This document shows positions 32,372 to 41,871 of a stretch of DNA of 64,000 nt, piece by piece. Under the pieces are notes generated by a model. It was not told the origin of the DNA. It did no database searches and worked only from the letters and a program-made list of their open reading frames with translations. This DNA comes from Parabacteroides sp. (lineage in GTDB: Bacteria > Bacteroidota > Bacteroidia > Bacteroidales > Tannerellaceae): contig JAGBDR010000025.1 of NCBI GenBank assembly GCA_017937385.1, forward strand, positions 1 through 64,000, written 5' to 3'. The position numbers were made by a program, and so were the translations under genes. How positions within the stretch are numbered: position 1 is the stretch's first letter; each line of letters starts with the position of its first letter.

Positions 32372-32445
32372 TCGGGATGAGAAGACTCGAACTTCCGACC
32401 TCCACGTCCCGAACGTGGCGCGCTAGCCAACTGTGCTACATCCCG
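32372..32445 (-). tRNA. tRNA-Pro(CGG)
   Basis: Minus-strand cloverleaf: acceptor CGGGATG/CATCCCG, anticodon stem CCACG/CGTGG with loop TTCGGGA (anticodon CGG, codon CCG), T arm AAGTTCGAGTCTT. Discriminator A; CCA not encoded. Confidence 0.93.
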
Positions 32446-32461
32446 TTTTCGATTACGGGTG

Positions 32462-32491
32462 CAAAGGTACAACTAATTTTTAAACTACAAA
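32462..32491 (-). promoter_or_regulatory. Promoter for tRNA-Pro
   Basis: Minus-strand TACCTTTG (32462-32469) with TTTG (32488-32491) 18 bp upstream; the tRNA begins 16 bp downstream of the box. Confidence 0.7.
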
Positions 32492-32679
32492 TAGTTTTGC
32501 CGTTTTTTTTGAAGAAAAACGTGATTTTTTTCTGTTTTCTGCGTCTTGAGGCTATTTAGTCCCCTTTCAAGGAGGACAAACAAGAGGAATTGCCGGGTAG
32601 TCGGGGATGGAATTGTGCATTTTCTGGTTCTTCTTTTGAAATAAACAAATAAAAAGCCGATAACCACCGATAAGTTGAC

Positions 32680-32687
32680 TATATTTG
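32680..32687 (+). promoter_or_regulatory. -7 promoter box for lpxK-thiL
   Basis: TATATTTG, 19 bp upstream of the lpxK ATG; no clear -33 box. Confidence 0.5.
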
Positions 32688-32706
32688 TCCGCAGATAAGA
32701 TGTTAT

Positions 32707-33813
32707 ATGCGAAAAAACGATGAAATAAAATTAAACTCTTGCCTGATTCCTCTTTCTTTTTTGTATGGAATAGGAGTCTGGTTACGAAATCGACTTTTTG
32801 ATTGGGGGATTTTACATTCCGAACAATATTCGATTCCTGTAATTTGTATAGGAAACTTATCTGTCGGAGGAACGGGTAAAACTCCCCATACGGAATATAT
32901 CATCCGTTTGCTGAAAGATAAATATCGCATTGCCGTATTAAGCCGAGGGTATAAAAGACAAACATCCGGATTTATTTTGGCTGATTCGGAAAGTTCCAGC
33001 TTGGAGATCGGGGATGAACCATTCCAGATGAAAAGCAAATTTCCGGATATCCTTGTGGCTGTTGATGCTAATCGGCGTCGGGGAATCCAAACCCTTTTGT
33101 CTTTGCCGGAAAAAGAGAAACCGGAAGTGATCCTGTTAGACGATGCCTATCAGCATCGATATGTGCGCCCTTCTCTTTCGATCGTGTTGAGTGACTATCA
33201 TCGTTTGTTTTATCATGACCGGCTGATGCCTGCAGGACGTTTGCGTGAACCGATAAGCCATATTAATCGGACGGACATCGTGGTGGTTACCAAATGCGAC
33301 GAAAATATGAAGCCGATAGATTATCGCATTATTGGTAAAAATATGAAGTTACGGGCTCACCAGTCGCTTTTTTTTACCAGCATCGTTTATGGAGAGATCA
33401 AACCCGTATTCCCTGTAGAGGCACGTCCTCTAAGTCTGAAGGATATAAGGCGGGAAGATGATATTTTATTAATATCAGGCATAGCGGCTCCTGTTCCGTT
33501 TATCCGTGAGGTGGAGAAGTATTCAGACAAGGTGTTGCCGATGGTTTTTCCCGATCATCATATATTTGGTAAATCGGATTTCAAAAAATTGGATACGGTA
33601 TTCAAGGAAATGACTTCATCAGGAAAACTGATTCTTGTAACGGAGAAAGATGCTGCCCGTCTGAAAAACAGTCCTCTTGTTCCGGAAAAGTGGAAGAAAT
33701 CGTTATACTATTTGCCGATTGTGATCCGGTTTTGCAATGGACAACGTTTTGATGAAACGATAAAAAAGCATATTATCACATTCAGAAAAAATAATATTAT
33801 AAATAAAAAATGA
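32707..33813 (+). CDS. lpxK: Tetraacyldisaccharide 4'-kinase (lipid A 4'-kinase)
   Basis: Phosphorylates the 4' position of the lipid A disaccharide precursor at the inner membrane. 368 residues with an N-terminal membrane-facing helix (SCLIPLSFLYGIGVWLRNRL), the P-loop CIGNLSVGGTGKTPHTEYI (~48-66), VLSRGYKRQTSGF, and DDAYQHRYVRPSLSIVLSDY with the catalytic Asp region. More AT-rich than most neighbours. Its TGA overlaps the thiL ATG (ATGA), so both are translated as a unit. Confidence 0.95.
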   Translation: MRKNDEIKLNSCLIPLSFLYGIGVWLRNRLFDWGILHSEQYSIPVICIGNLSVGGTGKTPHTEYIIRLLKDKYRIAVLSRGYKRQTSGFILADSESSSLEIGDEPFQMKSKFPDILVAVDANRRRGIQTLLSLPEKEKPEVILLDDAYQHRYVRPSLSIVLSDYHRLFYHDRLMPAGRLREPISHINRTDIVVVTKCDENMKPIDYRIIGKNMKLRAHQSLFFTSIVYGEIKPVFPVEARPLSLKDIRREDDILLISGIAAPVPFIREVEKYSDKVLPMVFPDHHIFGKSDFKKLDTVFKEMTSSGKLILVTEKDAARLKNSPLVPEKWKKSLYYLPIVIRFCNGQRFDETIKKHIITFRKNNIINKK

Positions 33814-34841
33814 GTAACAGAACAGAAATATCGACATTAGGCGAATTTGGTTTGATCCGCCATTTGACTGACAGAATCGAAATAAAGAACAATAGTACGA
33901 TAAAAGGCGTAGGTGATGATGCGGCAATTCTCTTTTATGGGGATAAGCAGGTCCTTGTCACCACTGACCTGTTATTGGAAGGTATCCATTTTGACTTGAC
34001 TTATGTGCCACTCAAGCATCTTGGGTATAAATCGGCTGTTGTGAATTTCTCCGATATTTATGCTATGAATGGCCAACCCAAACAGATAACGGTATCATTG
34101 GGTATTTCCAAACGTTTTTCGGTTGAAGATGTAGAAGATTTTTATTCCGGGTTAAAGTTGGCCTGTGATGTGTATGGGGTTGATCTTGTCGGAGGAGATA
34201 CTTCTGCATCTCTTACGGGACTTTGCATCAGCATTACTTGTATTGGAGAGGGCGAGAGAGGCAAGGTGGTTCTTCGCAATGGAGCCAAAGAAACAGATTT
34301 GATCTGTGTCTCCGGTGATTTGGGTGCCGCCTATATGGGATTGCAGTTGTTGGAGCGCGAAAAGCGGGTATTTAAGGGAGAAAAGGATTTTACACCTGAT
34401 TTTGCAGGCAAAGAATATTTATTGGAACGCCAGTTAAAACCAGAAGCTCGTAAAGATATTATTGAAATACTTCGCAATGCAGGAATTGTCCCGACAGCCA
34501 TGATGGACATATCAGACGGTCTTTCTTCTGAACTTTTGCATATTTCCAAAGAAAGTAATGTCGGATGTCGCGTATATGAAGATCGGATCCCGATCGATTA
34601 TCAAACAGCTGCAATGGCTGAACAGTTTAATATGAATTTGGTAACCGCAGCCTTAAATGGCGGTGAAGATTATGAGCTACTTTTCACCGTTCCTCTCACT
34701 GATCATGACAAAGTATCTGAGATGAAAGGAATTAAAGTAATTGGCCATATCACAAAACCTGACCTCGGCAACTATCTGGTAGGCCGTGATGGAGGCGAAG
34801 TCGAACTAATAGCGCAAGGTTGGAATTCTCTGGAGGAATAA
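33810..34841 (+). CDS. thiL: Thiamine-monophosphate kinase
   Basis: ATP-dependent last step of thiamine diphosphate synthesis, AIR-synthase-like fold. 343 residues: N-terminal TLGEFGLIRHLTDRI, the Mg/nucleotide motif GVGDDAAILFYGDKQVLVTT, DLLLEGIHFDLTYVPLKHLG, VVNFSDIYAMNGQPKQ, LVGGDTSASLTGL, and the C-terminal MMDISDGLSSELLHI. Coupled with lpxK by a 4-bp overlap, though the pathways are unrelated. Confidence 0.95.
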   Translation: MSNRTEISTLGEFGLIRHLTDRIEIKNNSTIKGVGDDAAILFYGDKQVLVTTDLLLEGIHFDLTYVPLKHLGYKSAVVNFSDIYAMNGQPKQITVSLGISKRFSVEDVEDFYSGLKLACDVYGVDLVGGDTSASLTGLCISITCIGEGERGKVVLRNGAKETDLICVSGDLGAAYMGLQLLEREKRVFKGEKDFTPDFAGKEYLLERQLKPEARKDIIEILRNAGIVPTAMMDISDGLSSELLHISKESNVGCRVYEDRIPIDYQTAAMAEQFNMNLVTAALNGGEDYELLFTVPLTDHDKVSEMKGIKVIGHITKPDLGNYLVGRDGGEVELIAQGWNSLEE

Positions 34842-34868
34842 AAAATCAATAAAAAGTTGCTTTACCTA

Positions 34869-34898
34869 TTGCAAGATTCAAAAAAGTCCGTATCTTTG
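34869..34898 (+). promoter_or_regulatory. Promoter for tRNA-Phe
   Basis: TTG (34869-34871), 19 bp, TATCTTTG (34891-34898): exact Bacteroidota spacing, 20 bp before the tRNA. Confidence 0.75.
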
Positions 34899-34918
34899 CA
34901 CCCGTTAAACAAAACGAC

Positions 34919-34991
34919 GGTGCCATAGCTCAGTTGGTAGAGCAAAGGACTGAAAATCCTTGTGTCCCCGGTTCGATTCCTGGTGGCACCA
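34919..34991 (+). tRNA. tRNA-Phe(GAA)
   Basis: 73-nt cloverleaf: acceptor GGTGCCA/TGGCACC, D arm AGCTCAGTTGGTAGAGC, anticodon stem AAGGA/TCCTT with loop CTGAAAA (anticodon GAA), T arm CCGGTTCGATTCCTGG, discriminator A. CCA not encoded. The integrase remnant 136 bp downstream suggests that its 3' end served as an attachment site. Confidence 0.95.
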
Positions 34992-35001
34992 CCTTAAAAT
35001 C

Positions 35002-35033
35002 AGGCAGTTACAATCAAAGTAACTGCCTTTTTT
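35002..35033 (+). terminator. Terminator of tRNA-Phe
   Basis: AGGCAGTTAC and GTAACTGCCT form a 10-bp stem with a 7-nt loop followed by six T. Confidence 0.92.
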
Positions 35034-35126
35034 GTATCTTTTCGGTAGTTTTTCCATTCTAAATTCCATTATTTTTTGTGTTTTTCGTGTTGAGTTTACA
35101 GAGTCATGTAAACCGAGATGTAAACC

Positions 35127-35306
35127 ATGAGTGCTACAATTAGTATCGTATGTTACAAATCTAAAGTATTGAAAAACAATGAATTTTATTTAATGTTGCG
35201 TATCTGCAAAGATGGTAAACGGAAGTATGAAAGCATTGGAATTCCACTTGATCCCAAGTATTGGAATTTCAAAACCAATAAACCTACTTCTAAACGTACA
35301 GGATAA
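35127..35306 (+). pseudogene. Tyrosine recombinase (integrase) N-terminal remnant
   Basis: A 59-codon frame beginning MSATISIVCYKSKVLKNNEF and containing LMLRICKDGKRKYESIGI and PLDPKYWNFKTNKPTSKR, then TAA. This is the arm-type DNA-binding N-terminus found in Bacteroidota tyrosine integrases of conjugative and mobilisable elements. The core-binding and catalytic (R..HxxR..Y) domains are missing; another frame carries protein-like sequence for a short distance (KHGRLQELLTELNLDKEPF), hinting at a frameshift before truncation. Its place just after tRNA-Phe marks an old integration site. Confidence 0.75.
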
Positions 35307-35444
35307 TTCCTTTCAAAAGATCAGACTATGATAAACATGGGCGTTTGCAGGAACTTCTAACAGAATTGAATCTGGATAAAGAACCATTCAGGGCGTGTTG
35401 GCCGTTGTCAGGACATCGCTGGGAGTTACCTCCAGCATCTGATT
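35307..35444. other. Residual sequence after the integrase remnant
   Basis: No intact gene. In the plus strand one frame reads LQELLTELNLDKEPFRACWP, plausibly decayed integrase-element DNA, up to the stop codon of the 7TM-HD gene. No terminator for that gene is visible. Confidence 0.5.
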
Positions 35445-37478
35445 TCACTTTTTCTTCAAATCAGGATAACTGATTCGCGTATGGTACATGATCTTCAGTT
35501 TTTCCACAAAGACGTTTTTGATTGTTTCCACGTCTTTGAACGTCAGCGGGGCGTTGCGCATCAATCCGTCTGAGATTTGGCCGTCTATGATCTTGTCGAC
35601 CAGGGTGCGTATGTTGTCCTCCGTGTGTTCTTTCAGGCTACGGGAGGCTGCTTCGACAGAGTCGGCCATCATCAGGACGGCTGTCTCTTTGGAGAAAGGG
35701 TTCGGGCCTGGATAGGTGAAGGCCGTTTCGTCTATCTCGCGGTCGGGATATTGGTTCTTGAAGGAGTTGTAGAAGTATTTGGCTTTTCCGCGTCCGTGAT
35801 GGGTACGGATAAAGTCGATGATGGCTGGGGGCAACATCGCTTTCTCGGCAATTCGGATGCCGTCGCTCACGTGGTTGATGATGATTTTTGCGCTTTCGTC
35901 AAACGGGAGCTGGTTGTGGGGGTTGATGCTGCTCTGGTTTTCGGTGAAGAACGCCGGGTTGGCCATCTTGCCGATGTCGTGATACATGGCGCCTGTGCGC
36001 ACCATCTGCGCGTTCGCACCGATGGCAGCTGCGGCTTCGGAGGCCAGGATCGACATCTGCAGGGAGTGCTGGAACGTGCCGGGGCACGTTTCCGAAAGTC
36101 TTTTCAGGATCGGCGTGTTGATGTTGGAGAGTTCGACCAGCGTGATGCTGGAGACGTAGCCGAAGGTCTTTTCCAACATATATACTAATATATAGGTAAA
36201 CATCAACAGGATGAAATTGATGCCAAAGTAGAGCATCATCATCCCGTGTATTTTTTTGATATCCGCTTCCTGGTAGATGGACAGGCTGATGTAGCAAAGC
36301 GTGTAGGCCAGGAAGATGAAGAAGGCGCACCGGATCAGTTGCGAGCGTTCGTACAGGTCTCTCAGGCTGAACGTCACGACCATACCGGCAATGATCTGGA
36401 GTAACAGAAACTCGTGGGGGAAGGGAACCATCAGCGAGCAGATCAACGCAATGACCAGGTGGGTGAACAGGGCCGTGCGCGAGTCGAAGAATGTCCGTAC
36501 GACGATCGGCACAATGGCGAACGGCAGGATATAGATGTTGAACAGTCCGTAGGTCACACATAGTTCTGTCAGGATGCAGCTCACGAACACGCATAACACG
36601 AGGAATAGCGCGTTTTTCCTGTTATGTAGAATTTTTAACCGGAATGACCACAGGTACAGCCAGAAACAGAAGAGAATCCCGAATACCAGTACGAATTGGC
36701 CGCCCATGATGATGCTTTGTCGCTGGGTTCCTCCGGACTTGGTCTCGTGTACGATCTTGAGGGAACGGAGCACGTTGTAGGTGTGGTTGTCGATGATCTC
36801 ACCCCGGTCGACGATCCGTTCTCCCGCCTGTACCAGGCCGTTGGCCAACGGAATACTGTTCAGGATCTCTTCCCTGACTTTGTCCGATGTCGTCTTGTCG
36901 TATGTGACATTTTCCACCAAGTAGTTGTTGATATCGCACGATTGCAGGACCGACTTGTCCAGCTGGGCAGGACAGTTGTTGATGATGAACTCATACGCCG
37001 TCTTGACTGTAAAGAACTCGCTGCTATAGTGTGACTGCGCGACGTTGCCTGCGAGCAGGTTGATACGGGGATATCCGGCCTTTTTGAGCTCTTCCAGGTC
37101 TTGGGGGGAGAGGATACCGCTGCGGTATAGTTTCTGCAATTTGCTTTCGATGTATTGCATATAGGCGGGAGTAGCCCGACGGTTGAGCATTGTCCGGTAG
37201 TCGGCGCGGAGTTTGTCTATCTTTTCGGATTCGATCGTGTCGTCCAGCCGGTAATAGGGTTCGAATTTCTTGAGGGCGCTGTCGCGTTCGGCCTGTACTT
37301 CCGCATCCGTCTTATAGATCGGAAAGTCGCTGGGGGCGGTGAGCAATCCGTATCGCCAGGGTTTCCCTTCGTAGAACTGGTAACGGAACTTTCCTTCCCG
37401 TGGAAAGAAGTAAGCAATCAACAGGGCCGCTATGATAAAATAGACACTTGGATGTATGTTGTAGTTCTTTGCGTTCAT
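35445..37478 (-). CDS. 7TM-HD family phosphodiesterase (PgpH-like)
   Basis: 677 residues: an N-terminal span (VYFIIAALLIAYFFPREGKF), an extracytoplasmic 7TMR-HDED region (~40-265), about seven membrane helices (~270-455), and a cytosolic HD domain with HSLQMSILASEAAAAIGANA, GAMYHDIGKMANPAFFTENQ, IINHVSDGIRIAEK and IRTHHGRGKAKYFY as metal ligands. PgpH of Listeria, the family's best-known member, hydrolyses cyclic di-AMP. A c-di-AMP role here is inferred by homology. Divergent from gltX. Confidence 0.92.
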   Translation of the reverse strand: MNAKNYNIHPSVYFIIAALLIAYFFPREGKFRYQFYEGKPWRYGLLTAPSDFPIYKTDAEVQAERDSALKKFEPYYRLDDTIESEKIDKLRADYRTMLNRRATPAYMQYIESKLQKLYRSGILSPQDLEELKKAGYPRINLLAGNVAQSHYSSEFFTVKTAYEFIINNCPAQLDKSVLQSCDINNYLVENVTYDKTTSDKVREEILNSIPLANGLVQAGERIVDRGEIIDNHTYNVLRSLKIVHETKSGGTQRQSIIMGGQFVLVFGILFCFWLYLWSFRLKILHNRKNALFLVLCVFVSCILTELCVTYGLFNIYILPFAIVPIVVRTFFDSRTALFTHLVIALICSLMVPFPHEFLLLQIIAGMVVTFSLRDLYERSQLIRCAFFIFLAYTLCYISLSIYQEADIKKIHGMMMLYFGINFILLMFTYILVYMLEKTFGYVSSITLVELSNINTPILKRLSETCPGTFQHSLQMSILASEAAAAIGANAQMVRTGAMYHDIGKMANPAFFTENQSSINPHNQLPFDESAKIIINHVSDGIRIAEKAMLPPAIIDFIRTHHGRGKAKYFYNSFKNQYPDREIDETAFTYPGPNPFSKETAVLMMADSVEAASRSLKEHTEDNIRTLVDKIIDGQISDGLMRNAPLTFKDVETIKNVFVEKLKIMYHTRISYPDLKKK

Positions 37479-37539
37479 AATTCCTACCGTTTGAAAGGCG
37501 AAATGTACATAAAAAATTTAGTAAGAGAAAAAAAAGGGC

Positions 37540-37547
37540 TACTTTTG
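37540..37547 (+). promoter_or_regulatory. -7 promoter box for gltX
   Basis: TACTTTTG, 80 bp upstream of gltX. If used, the AATTGTC hairpin element at 37561-37620 lies inside the gltX mRNA leader. Confidence 0.45.
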
Positions 37548-37560
37548 TCGCATAAAATGC

Positions 37561-37620
37561 AGACAATTGGCAATAGACACTCATAATTGTCAATTGTCAA
37601 TCGTTAATTGTCAATTATTA
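37561..37620. repeat. AATTGTC hairpin repeat, copy 2
   Basis: Left arm AGACAATTGGCAATAGACA and right arm AATTGTCAATTGTCAA, then a second partial unit (GTTAATTGTCAATTATT). The loop contains ATAGACACTCAT, similar to the loops of the other copies. It sits immediately before gltX. Confidence 0.85.
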
Positions 37621-37627
37621 AAAGGTT

Positions 37628-39151
37628 ATGACTCAAAGGAAAGTTAGAGTTCGGTTTGCGCCGAGTCCCACGGGGGCCTTGCATATCGGAGGTGTTCGTA
37701 CAGCTTTATACAATTATTTGTTTGCCAAACAACAAGGAGGGGATCTGATTCTTCGTATCGAAGATACCGACTCGCAACGTTTCGTCCCCGGAGCGGAAGC
37801 TTATATCATAGAAGCGCTTACCTGGCTGGGGATCAAGTTTGATGAAGGGGTAGGCTTCGGAGGTGAGTATGGCCCTTATCGCCAGAGTGAACGCCGGGAT
37901 ATTTATAAGAAATATGTCAATCAATTGTTAGAGGCCGGTTGTGCCTATATCGCGTTTGATACTCCCGAAGAGCTGGAGGCCAAACGGAAGGAAATACCCA
38001 ATTTCCAGTATGACGCGTCTACCCGTATGCAGATGCGTAACTCGCTGACTCTTTCTGCCGAGGAGGTGAAATCCCTGATCGACGCGGGGCGGCAATATGT
38101 GGTCCGCGTCAAGATCGAGCCGAATGAAGACATCCATGTGAACGACCTGATCCGTGGCGAAGTGGTGATCAACTCGTCTATCCTGGACGATAAGGTCCTG
38201 TATAAATCGGCCGACCAGTTGCCGACCTACCACTTAGCCAATATCGTGGACGACCATCTGATGGAGGTGACACATGTAATCCGGGGGGAAGAATGGTTGC
38301 CGAGCGCTCCGCTCCACGTCCTGTTGTACCGCTATTTCGGATGGGCGGATACGATGCCTCGGTTCGCACATCTGGCGTTGCTTCTGAAGCCCGAAGGAAA
38401 CGGCAAGCTGAGCAAGCGCGACGGCGACCGGTTGGGCTTTCCTGTGTTCCCCTTGGAATGGCATGACCCGAAGAGCGGCGAAATCTCTTCCGGCTATCGC
38501 GAGAGCGGCTACCTGCCCGAAGCGGTAGTCAACTTCCTGGCTCTGTTGGGATGGAATCCGGGCAATGATCAGGAGGTGATGGGCATGGACGAGTTGATCC
38601 GTAGTTTCGACCTGAGCCGTTGCAGCAAGAGCGGGGCCAAGTTTGACTATGAAAAGGGAAAATGGTTCAACCATCACTATATTCAAGAAAAGCCCGATGA
38701 GGAACTGGTCGCGCTCTTCCGTCCGGTGCTGGAGGCGAATGGCGTGGATGCTTCGGCCTATGACGGAGACTATCTGGCCCGTGTGGTTTCGCTCGTCAAA
38801 GGACGTGTGAATTTTGTCAAGGAATTGTGGGAGCAAGCTGCTTTCTTCTTCCAGGCCCCCACGTCATACGCCGAGAAGGACGTGAAGAAGCGTTGGTCGG
38901 AAGATACGCCCCGGATCATGACTGAGTTGATGGACATCTTGCGCGGGATCGAGGACTTCTCGTCTAAGCCTTCGGAAGAGGTAGTGATCGGCTGGATTAC
39001 GGAGCGTGGCTATCATATGGGCAACGTGATGAACGCTTTCCGCTTGGCGGTAGTCGGCCAATGCAAAGGGCCTCACATGTTCGACATAACCGAGCTGTTG
39101 GGCAAGGAAGAGACGTTGGCACGGATTGAAAAAGCGATCGAGCGGTTATGA
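37628..39151 (+). CDS. gltX: Glutamyl-tRNA synthetase
   Basis: Class I synthetase charging tRNA-Glu. 507 residues with the HIGH-type motif [20 protein letters not shown] (residues ~9-28), [15 protein letters not shown], the KMSKS-type motif [10 protein letters not shown] (~258), and an alpha-helical anticodon domain. It has no extra N- or C-terminal domain. The last codons overlap the start of the acyltransferase gene by 4 bp (ATGA at 39148-39151). Confidence 0.97.
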   Translation: MTQRKVRVRFAPSPTGALHIGGVRTALYNYLFAKQQGGDLILRIEDTDSQRFVPGAEAYIIEALTWLGIKFDEGVGFGGEYGPYRQSERRDIYKKYVNQLLEAGCAYIAFDTPEELEAKRKEIPNFQYDASTRMQMRNSLTLSAEEVKSLIDAGRQYVVRVKIEPNEDIHVNDLIRGEVVINSSILDDKVLYKSADQLPTYHLANIVDDHLMEVTHVIRGEEWLPSAPLHVLLYRYFGWADTMPRFAHLALLLKPEGNGKLSKRDGDRLGFPVFPLEWHDPKSGEISSGYRESGYLPEAVVNFLALLGWNPGNDQEVMGMDELIRSFDLSRCSKSGAKFDYEKGKWFNHHYIQEKPDEELVALFRPVLEANGVDASAYDGDYLARVVSLVKGRVNFVKELWEQAAFFFQAPTSYAEKDVKKRWSEDTPRIMTELMDILRGIEDFSSKPSEEVVIGWITERGYHMGNVMNAFRLAVVGQCKGPHMFDITELLGKEETLARIEKAIERL

Positions 39152-39984
39152 CGTACGTTCGCTGGCGTGTGCTGTATGCCTTTTCGGACCTTTTGTTCGG
39201 TCTTTTATACTATATTGTCAGGTATCGGCGGAGTATTGTCCGCCGGAATCTGACGGAATCTTTTCCGGAGAAAAGCCCGGCGGAGATCCGGCGGATCGAG
39301 AAAGCGTTTTACCACTTCTTTGCTGACTTGATCCTGGAGAGCGGCAAATTGGCCTTTATCACTCCCGACGAGATTAGTCGGCGGATGAGGTTCACGAATG
39401 TCGAGTCGATCAATTCGTCTCTTCGACAAGGAAAACCGGTCGCCATCTATTTAGGGCATTATGCCAACTGGGAGTGGGTATCTTCCATGCCTTTATGGTT
39501 GGAAAAGGGGACAATAGGGGCCCAGATCTACCACGAGTTGCGCAGTAAGCGCATGGACCGGCTAATGTTACACATCCGCGGGCGCATGGGGGCAGTCTGC
39601 GTGGAAATGCGCAAGACGGCACGATATATCAACGAATGGGCACAAAACCGGGAGGCCTGTGCCATTGGTTTTATTGCCGACCAATCACCCAAGAAGCGGG
39701 AAGTCCGCCATTTCCTCTCCTTCCTGAATCACGAAGTTCCCGTTTTGACTGGGACGGAAAAGGTTATAAAACGGTACGGATTCGAGGCTTGGTACTTGGA
39801 TGTGAGGCGGGTGAAGAGAGGGTTTTATGAAGCTGAGTTTGTCCGGCTCCACGAAATGCCGCGGGAGTTGTCCGATTTTGAATTGACGGCTCTTTATTTC
39901 CAGCGTTTGGAACAAACGATCCGGCGGCAACCGGAGTTGTATTTGTGGACACATAACCGTTTTAAACATGCGAAGAAAGCGTAA
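39148..39984 (+). CDS. LpxL/HtrB-like lipid A acyltransferase
   Basis: 278-residue lysophospholipid-type acyltransferase. N-terminal span ([20 protein letters not shown]), [20 protein letters not shown] as in LpxL/LpxM, and the catalytic H(x4)E motif in LGHYANWEW (~104-112), with [20 protein letters not shown] as the second block. Probably adds a secondary acyl chain to lipid A. Chain specificity cannot be read. Coupled to gltX by a 4-bp overlap and followed after 12 bp by the Stealth gene, so it starts the glycan block at the transcript level. Confidence 0.9.
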   Translation: MTYVRWRVLYAFSDLLFGLLYYIVRYRRSIVRRNLTESFPEKSPAEIRRIEKAFYHFFADLILESGKLAFITPDEISRRMRFTNVESINSSLRQGKPVAIYLGHYANWEWVSSMPLWLEKGTIGAQIYHELRSKRMDRLMLHIRGRMGAVCVEMRKTARYINEWAQNREACAIGFIADQSPKKREVRHFLSFLNHEVPVLTGTEKVIKRYGFEAWYLDVRRVKRGFYEAEFVRLHEMPRELSDFELTALYFQRLEQTIRRQPELYLWTHNRFKHAKKA

Positions 39985-39996
39985 GGATTAAACGAT

Positions 39997-40989
39997 ATGG
40001 ATATAGACTTTGTAATCACGTGGGTCGATATGAATGACCCGGAATGGCAAAAGGAGTTTGCCAAGTATTCCGGCGAGAAAGATAATACGAAGAACGGCGT
40101 TTCGGAAGCCCGTTTCCGCGACTATGGTTTCTTGAAATACTGGTTTCGGGGGGTGGAGAAATTCGCCCCGTGGGTACGTAAGATCCATTTCGTGACCAGC
40201 GGGCAGAAACCCGACTGGCTGGACGGGAACCACCCGAAGATCCATCTGGTCGATCATAAGGATTATATACCGGGGGCGTTTCTGCCTACTTACAATTCGG
40301 TGGTGATCGAACGCTATCTGCACAAGATCGACGGGCTGGCAGAGCATTTTGTTTATTTCAACGACGATTTCTATCTGACCAACCGGATTGCTCCCGAACG
40401 GTTTTTCAAGGACGGGTTGCCTTGCGACATCGCCGCTTTCCTTTACAACCCTTCGTGGTCGCAATGGTACAGGAGGATCAAGAATAATTTGAAGATCATC
40501 AACCGCCATTTTGATAAACGGGAGGTGATGGCTCGCGACCATGACAAGTGGTTTGATAAGAGCTATGGTTCGAAAGCCCGTTGGAACTACCTGTTGAAGC
40601 CATACAGCAAGTTCATCACCTTACGGACGCCCCACAATGCACAGCCTTTCCTGAAGACCACTTTTGAGGAGGTGTGGGCGGTTGCAGGAAAGGAGCTGAC
40701 CGAGACGTCGGCCAACCGGTTTCGCGCATTGACGGATTTTACGCCGGAGCTTTTCCGCACATGGCAGATCTGCCGGGGCAATTTCGAGCCCTATAATACG
40801 TATCGCGATACCAAGATGTTCCCCTTGATGATCAAACCCAAACAGGCTGTCCGGGCCATCCGCGAACAGGCCTATTCGTTGGTCTGCTTGAACGACAACG
40901 TGCATATCCGCCATTATGCGCAGGTCATGGAGAATATCAGAAACGCTTTCGAGTCTATCTTGCCTGAAAAATCAAGTTTCGAGTTGTAA
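39997..40989 (+). CDS. Stealth family sugar-phosphate transferase
   Basis: 330 residues with the conserved Stealth blocks: CR1 MDIDFVITWVDMNDPEW at the N-terminus, CR2 ARFRDYGFLKYWFRGVEKFA with IHFVTSGQKPDWL, LPTYNSVVIERYLHKIDGLA and FVYFNDDFYL, and later regions ending near RTWQICRGNFEP. Family members (bacterial capsule hexose-1-phosphate transferases, the animal GlcNAc-1-phosphotransferase) join sugars through phosphodiesters. Probably modifies a surface polysaccharide or LPS. Acceptor and donor unknown. Three bases separate it from the GT92 gene. Confidence 0.92.
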   Translation: MDIDFVITWVDMNDPEWQKEFAKYSGEKDNTKNGVSEARFRDYGFLKYWFRGVEKFAPWVRKIHFVTSGQKPDWLDGNHPKIHLVDHKDYIPGAFLPTYNSVVIERYLHKIDGLAEHFVYFNDDFYLTNRIAPERFFKDGLPCDIAAFLYNPSWSQWYRRIKNNLKIINRHFDKREVMARDHDKWFDKSYGSKARWNYLLKPYSKFITLRTPHNAQPFLKTTFEEVWAVAGKELTETSANRFRALTDFTPELFRTWQICRGNFEPYNTYRDTKMFPLMIKPKQAVRAIREQAYSLVCLNDNVHIRHYAQVMENIRNAFESILPEKSSFEL

Positions 40990-40992
40990 CGT

Positions 40993-41865
40993 ATGAATAA
41001 AATATTGGCTGAAATCATCGCAGGGGTTATTCCGCATAAAATGACCCGGAACCGGTGGCGCGGACTTCTGCGTTACGGGTTTTTCAACGCCCTGAAGTTG
41101 AAATACCGGTTGAAGCGTGATTATACACGTCCGCGGTATTACCTGGCAGTGTGTGCCATTGCCAAAAACGAGGGCCCCTATTTCCAGGAGTGGATCGAAT
41201 GGCACCGGAAGATGGGGGTGGAGAAGTTTTACATCTATGACAACGAGAGCGCAGATGGCACGAAAGAGGTGCTCGCCCCTTACATAGAGTCGGGGGTGGT
41301 GGAGTACACCTTCTTTCCGGGGCAGAAGCGGCAATTGGCGGCCTACGACGATTGTTTTGAAAGGCATCGTACGGAAGCGCGTTGGATCGCCGTGATAGAC
41401 CTCGATGAATTTATCGTCCCGGTGAAGGACGAGACGATCCCAGCCTTCTTGCATCGGATGGAGGCGTTTTCTTCCGTAGAAATTAACTGGCTGGTCTATG
41501 GAAGCGGAGGGGCGAAGAAGCGCGAGGCAGGAGGCGTGATGGAACGGTTCAGATCTCATTCCTTGCCGGAACATCGGTTAAACACGCATGTCAAGAGCAT
41601 TGTCGATCCGCGCCGTGTCTGCACAATGACCGGATGCCACGAAGCTGCCCGCTTGTCCGGCCATTCGGCCGATTCGCATGGCGAAGTGTTGAAGAAAGGC
41701 TTCCGCGACCGCCGGCCTCAACAGGATGTCATCCGCATTAACCATTATGCCGTAAAGTCGTATGAGGAGTTCCTTTCTAAACGCGCCCGAGGCCGTGCCC
41801 GCATTAATAAATTGCGCGATATGAGTTATTTTGATCAGTATGATTTGAATGATATTCAAGAATAA
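40993..41865 (+). CDS. Glycosyltransferase family 92-like protein
   Basis: 290 residues. After a basic N-terminus comes a GT-A fold: YLAVCAIAKNEGPYFQEWIE (~45-64), WHRKMGVEKFYIYDNESADG, WIAVIDLDEFIVP with the metal-binding DxD-like DLDEF (~135-142), and HYAVKSYEEFLSKRARGRAR near the end. This is the DUF23/GT92 pattern (several GT92 enzymes are galactosyltransferases). Seven-base spacing to the next gene indicates cotranscription. Sugar specificity not known. Confidence 0.88.
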   Translation: MNKILAEIIAGVIPHKMTRNRWRGLLRYGFFNALKLKYRLKRDYTRPRYYLAVCAIAKNEGPYFQEWIEWHRKMGVEKFYIYDNESADGTKEVLAPYIESGVVEYTFFPGQKRQLAAYDDCFERHRTEARWIAVIDLDEFIVPVKDETIPAFLHRMEAFSSVEINWLVYGSGGAKKREAGGVMERFRSHSLPEHRLNTHVKSIVDPRRVCTMTGCHEAARLSGHSADSHGEVLKKGFRDRRPQQDVIRINHYAVKSYEEFLSKRARGRARINKLRDMSYFDQYDLNDIQE

Positions 41866-41871
41866 GTTAAA

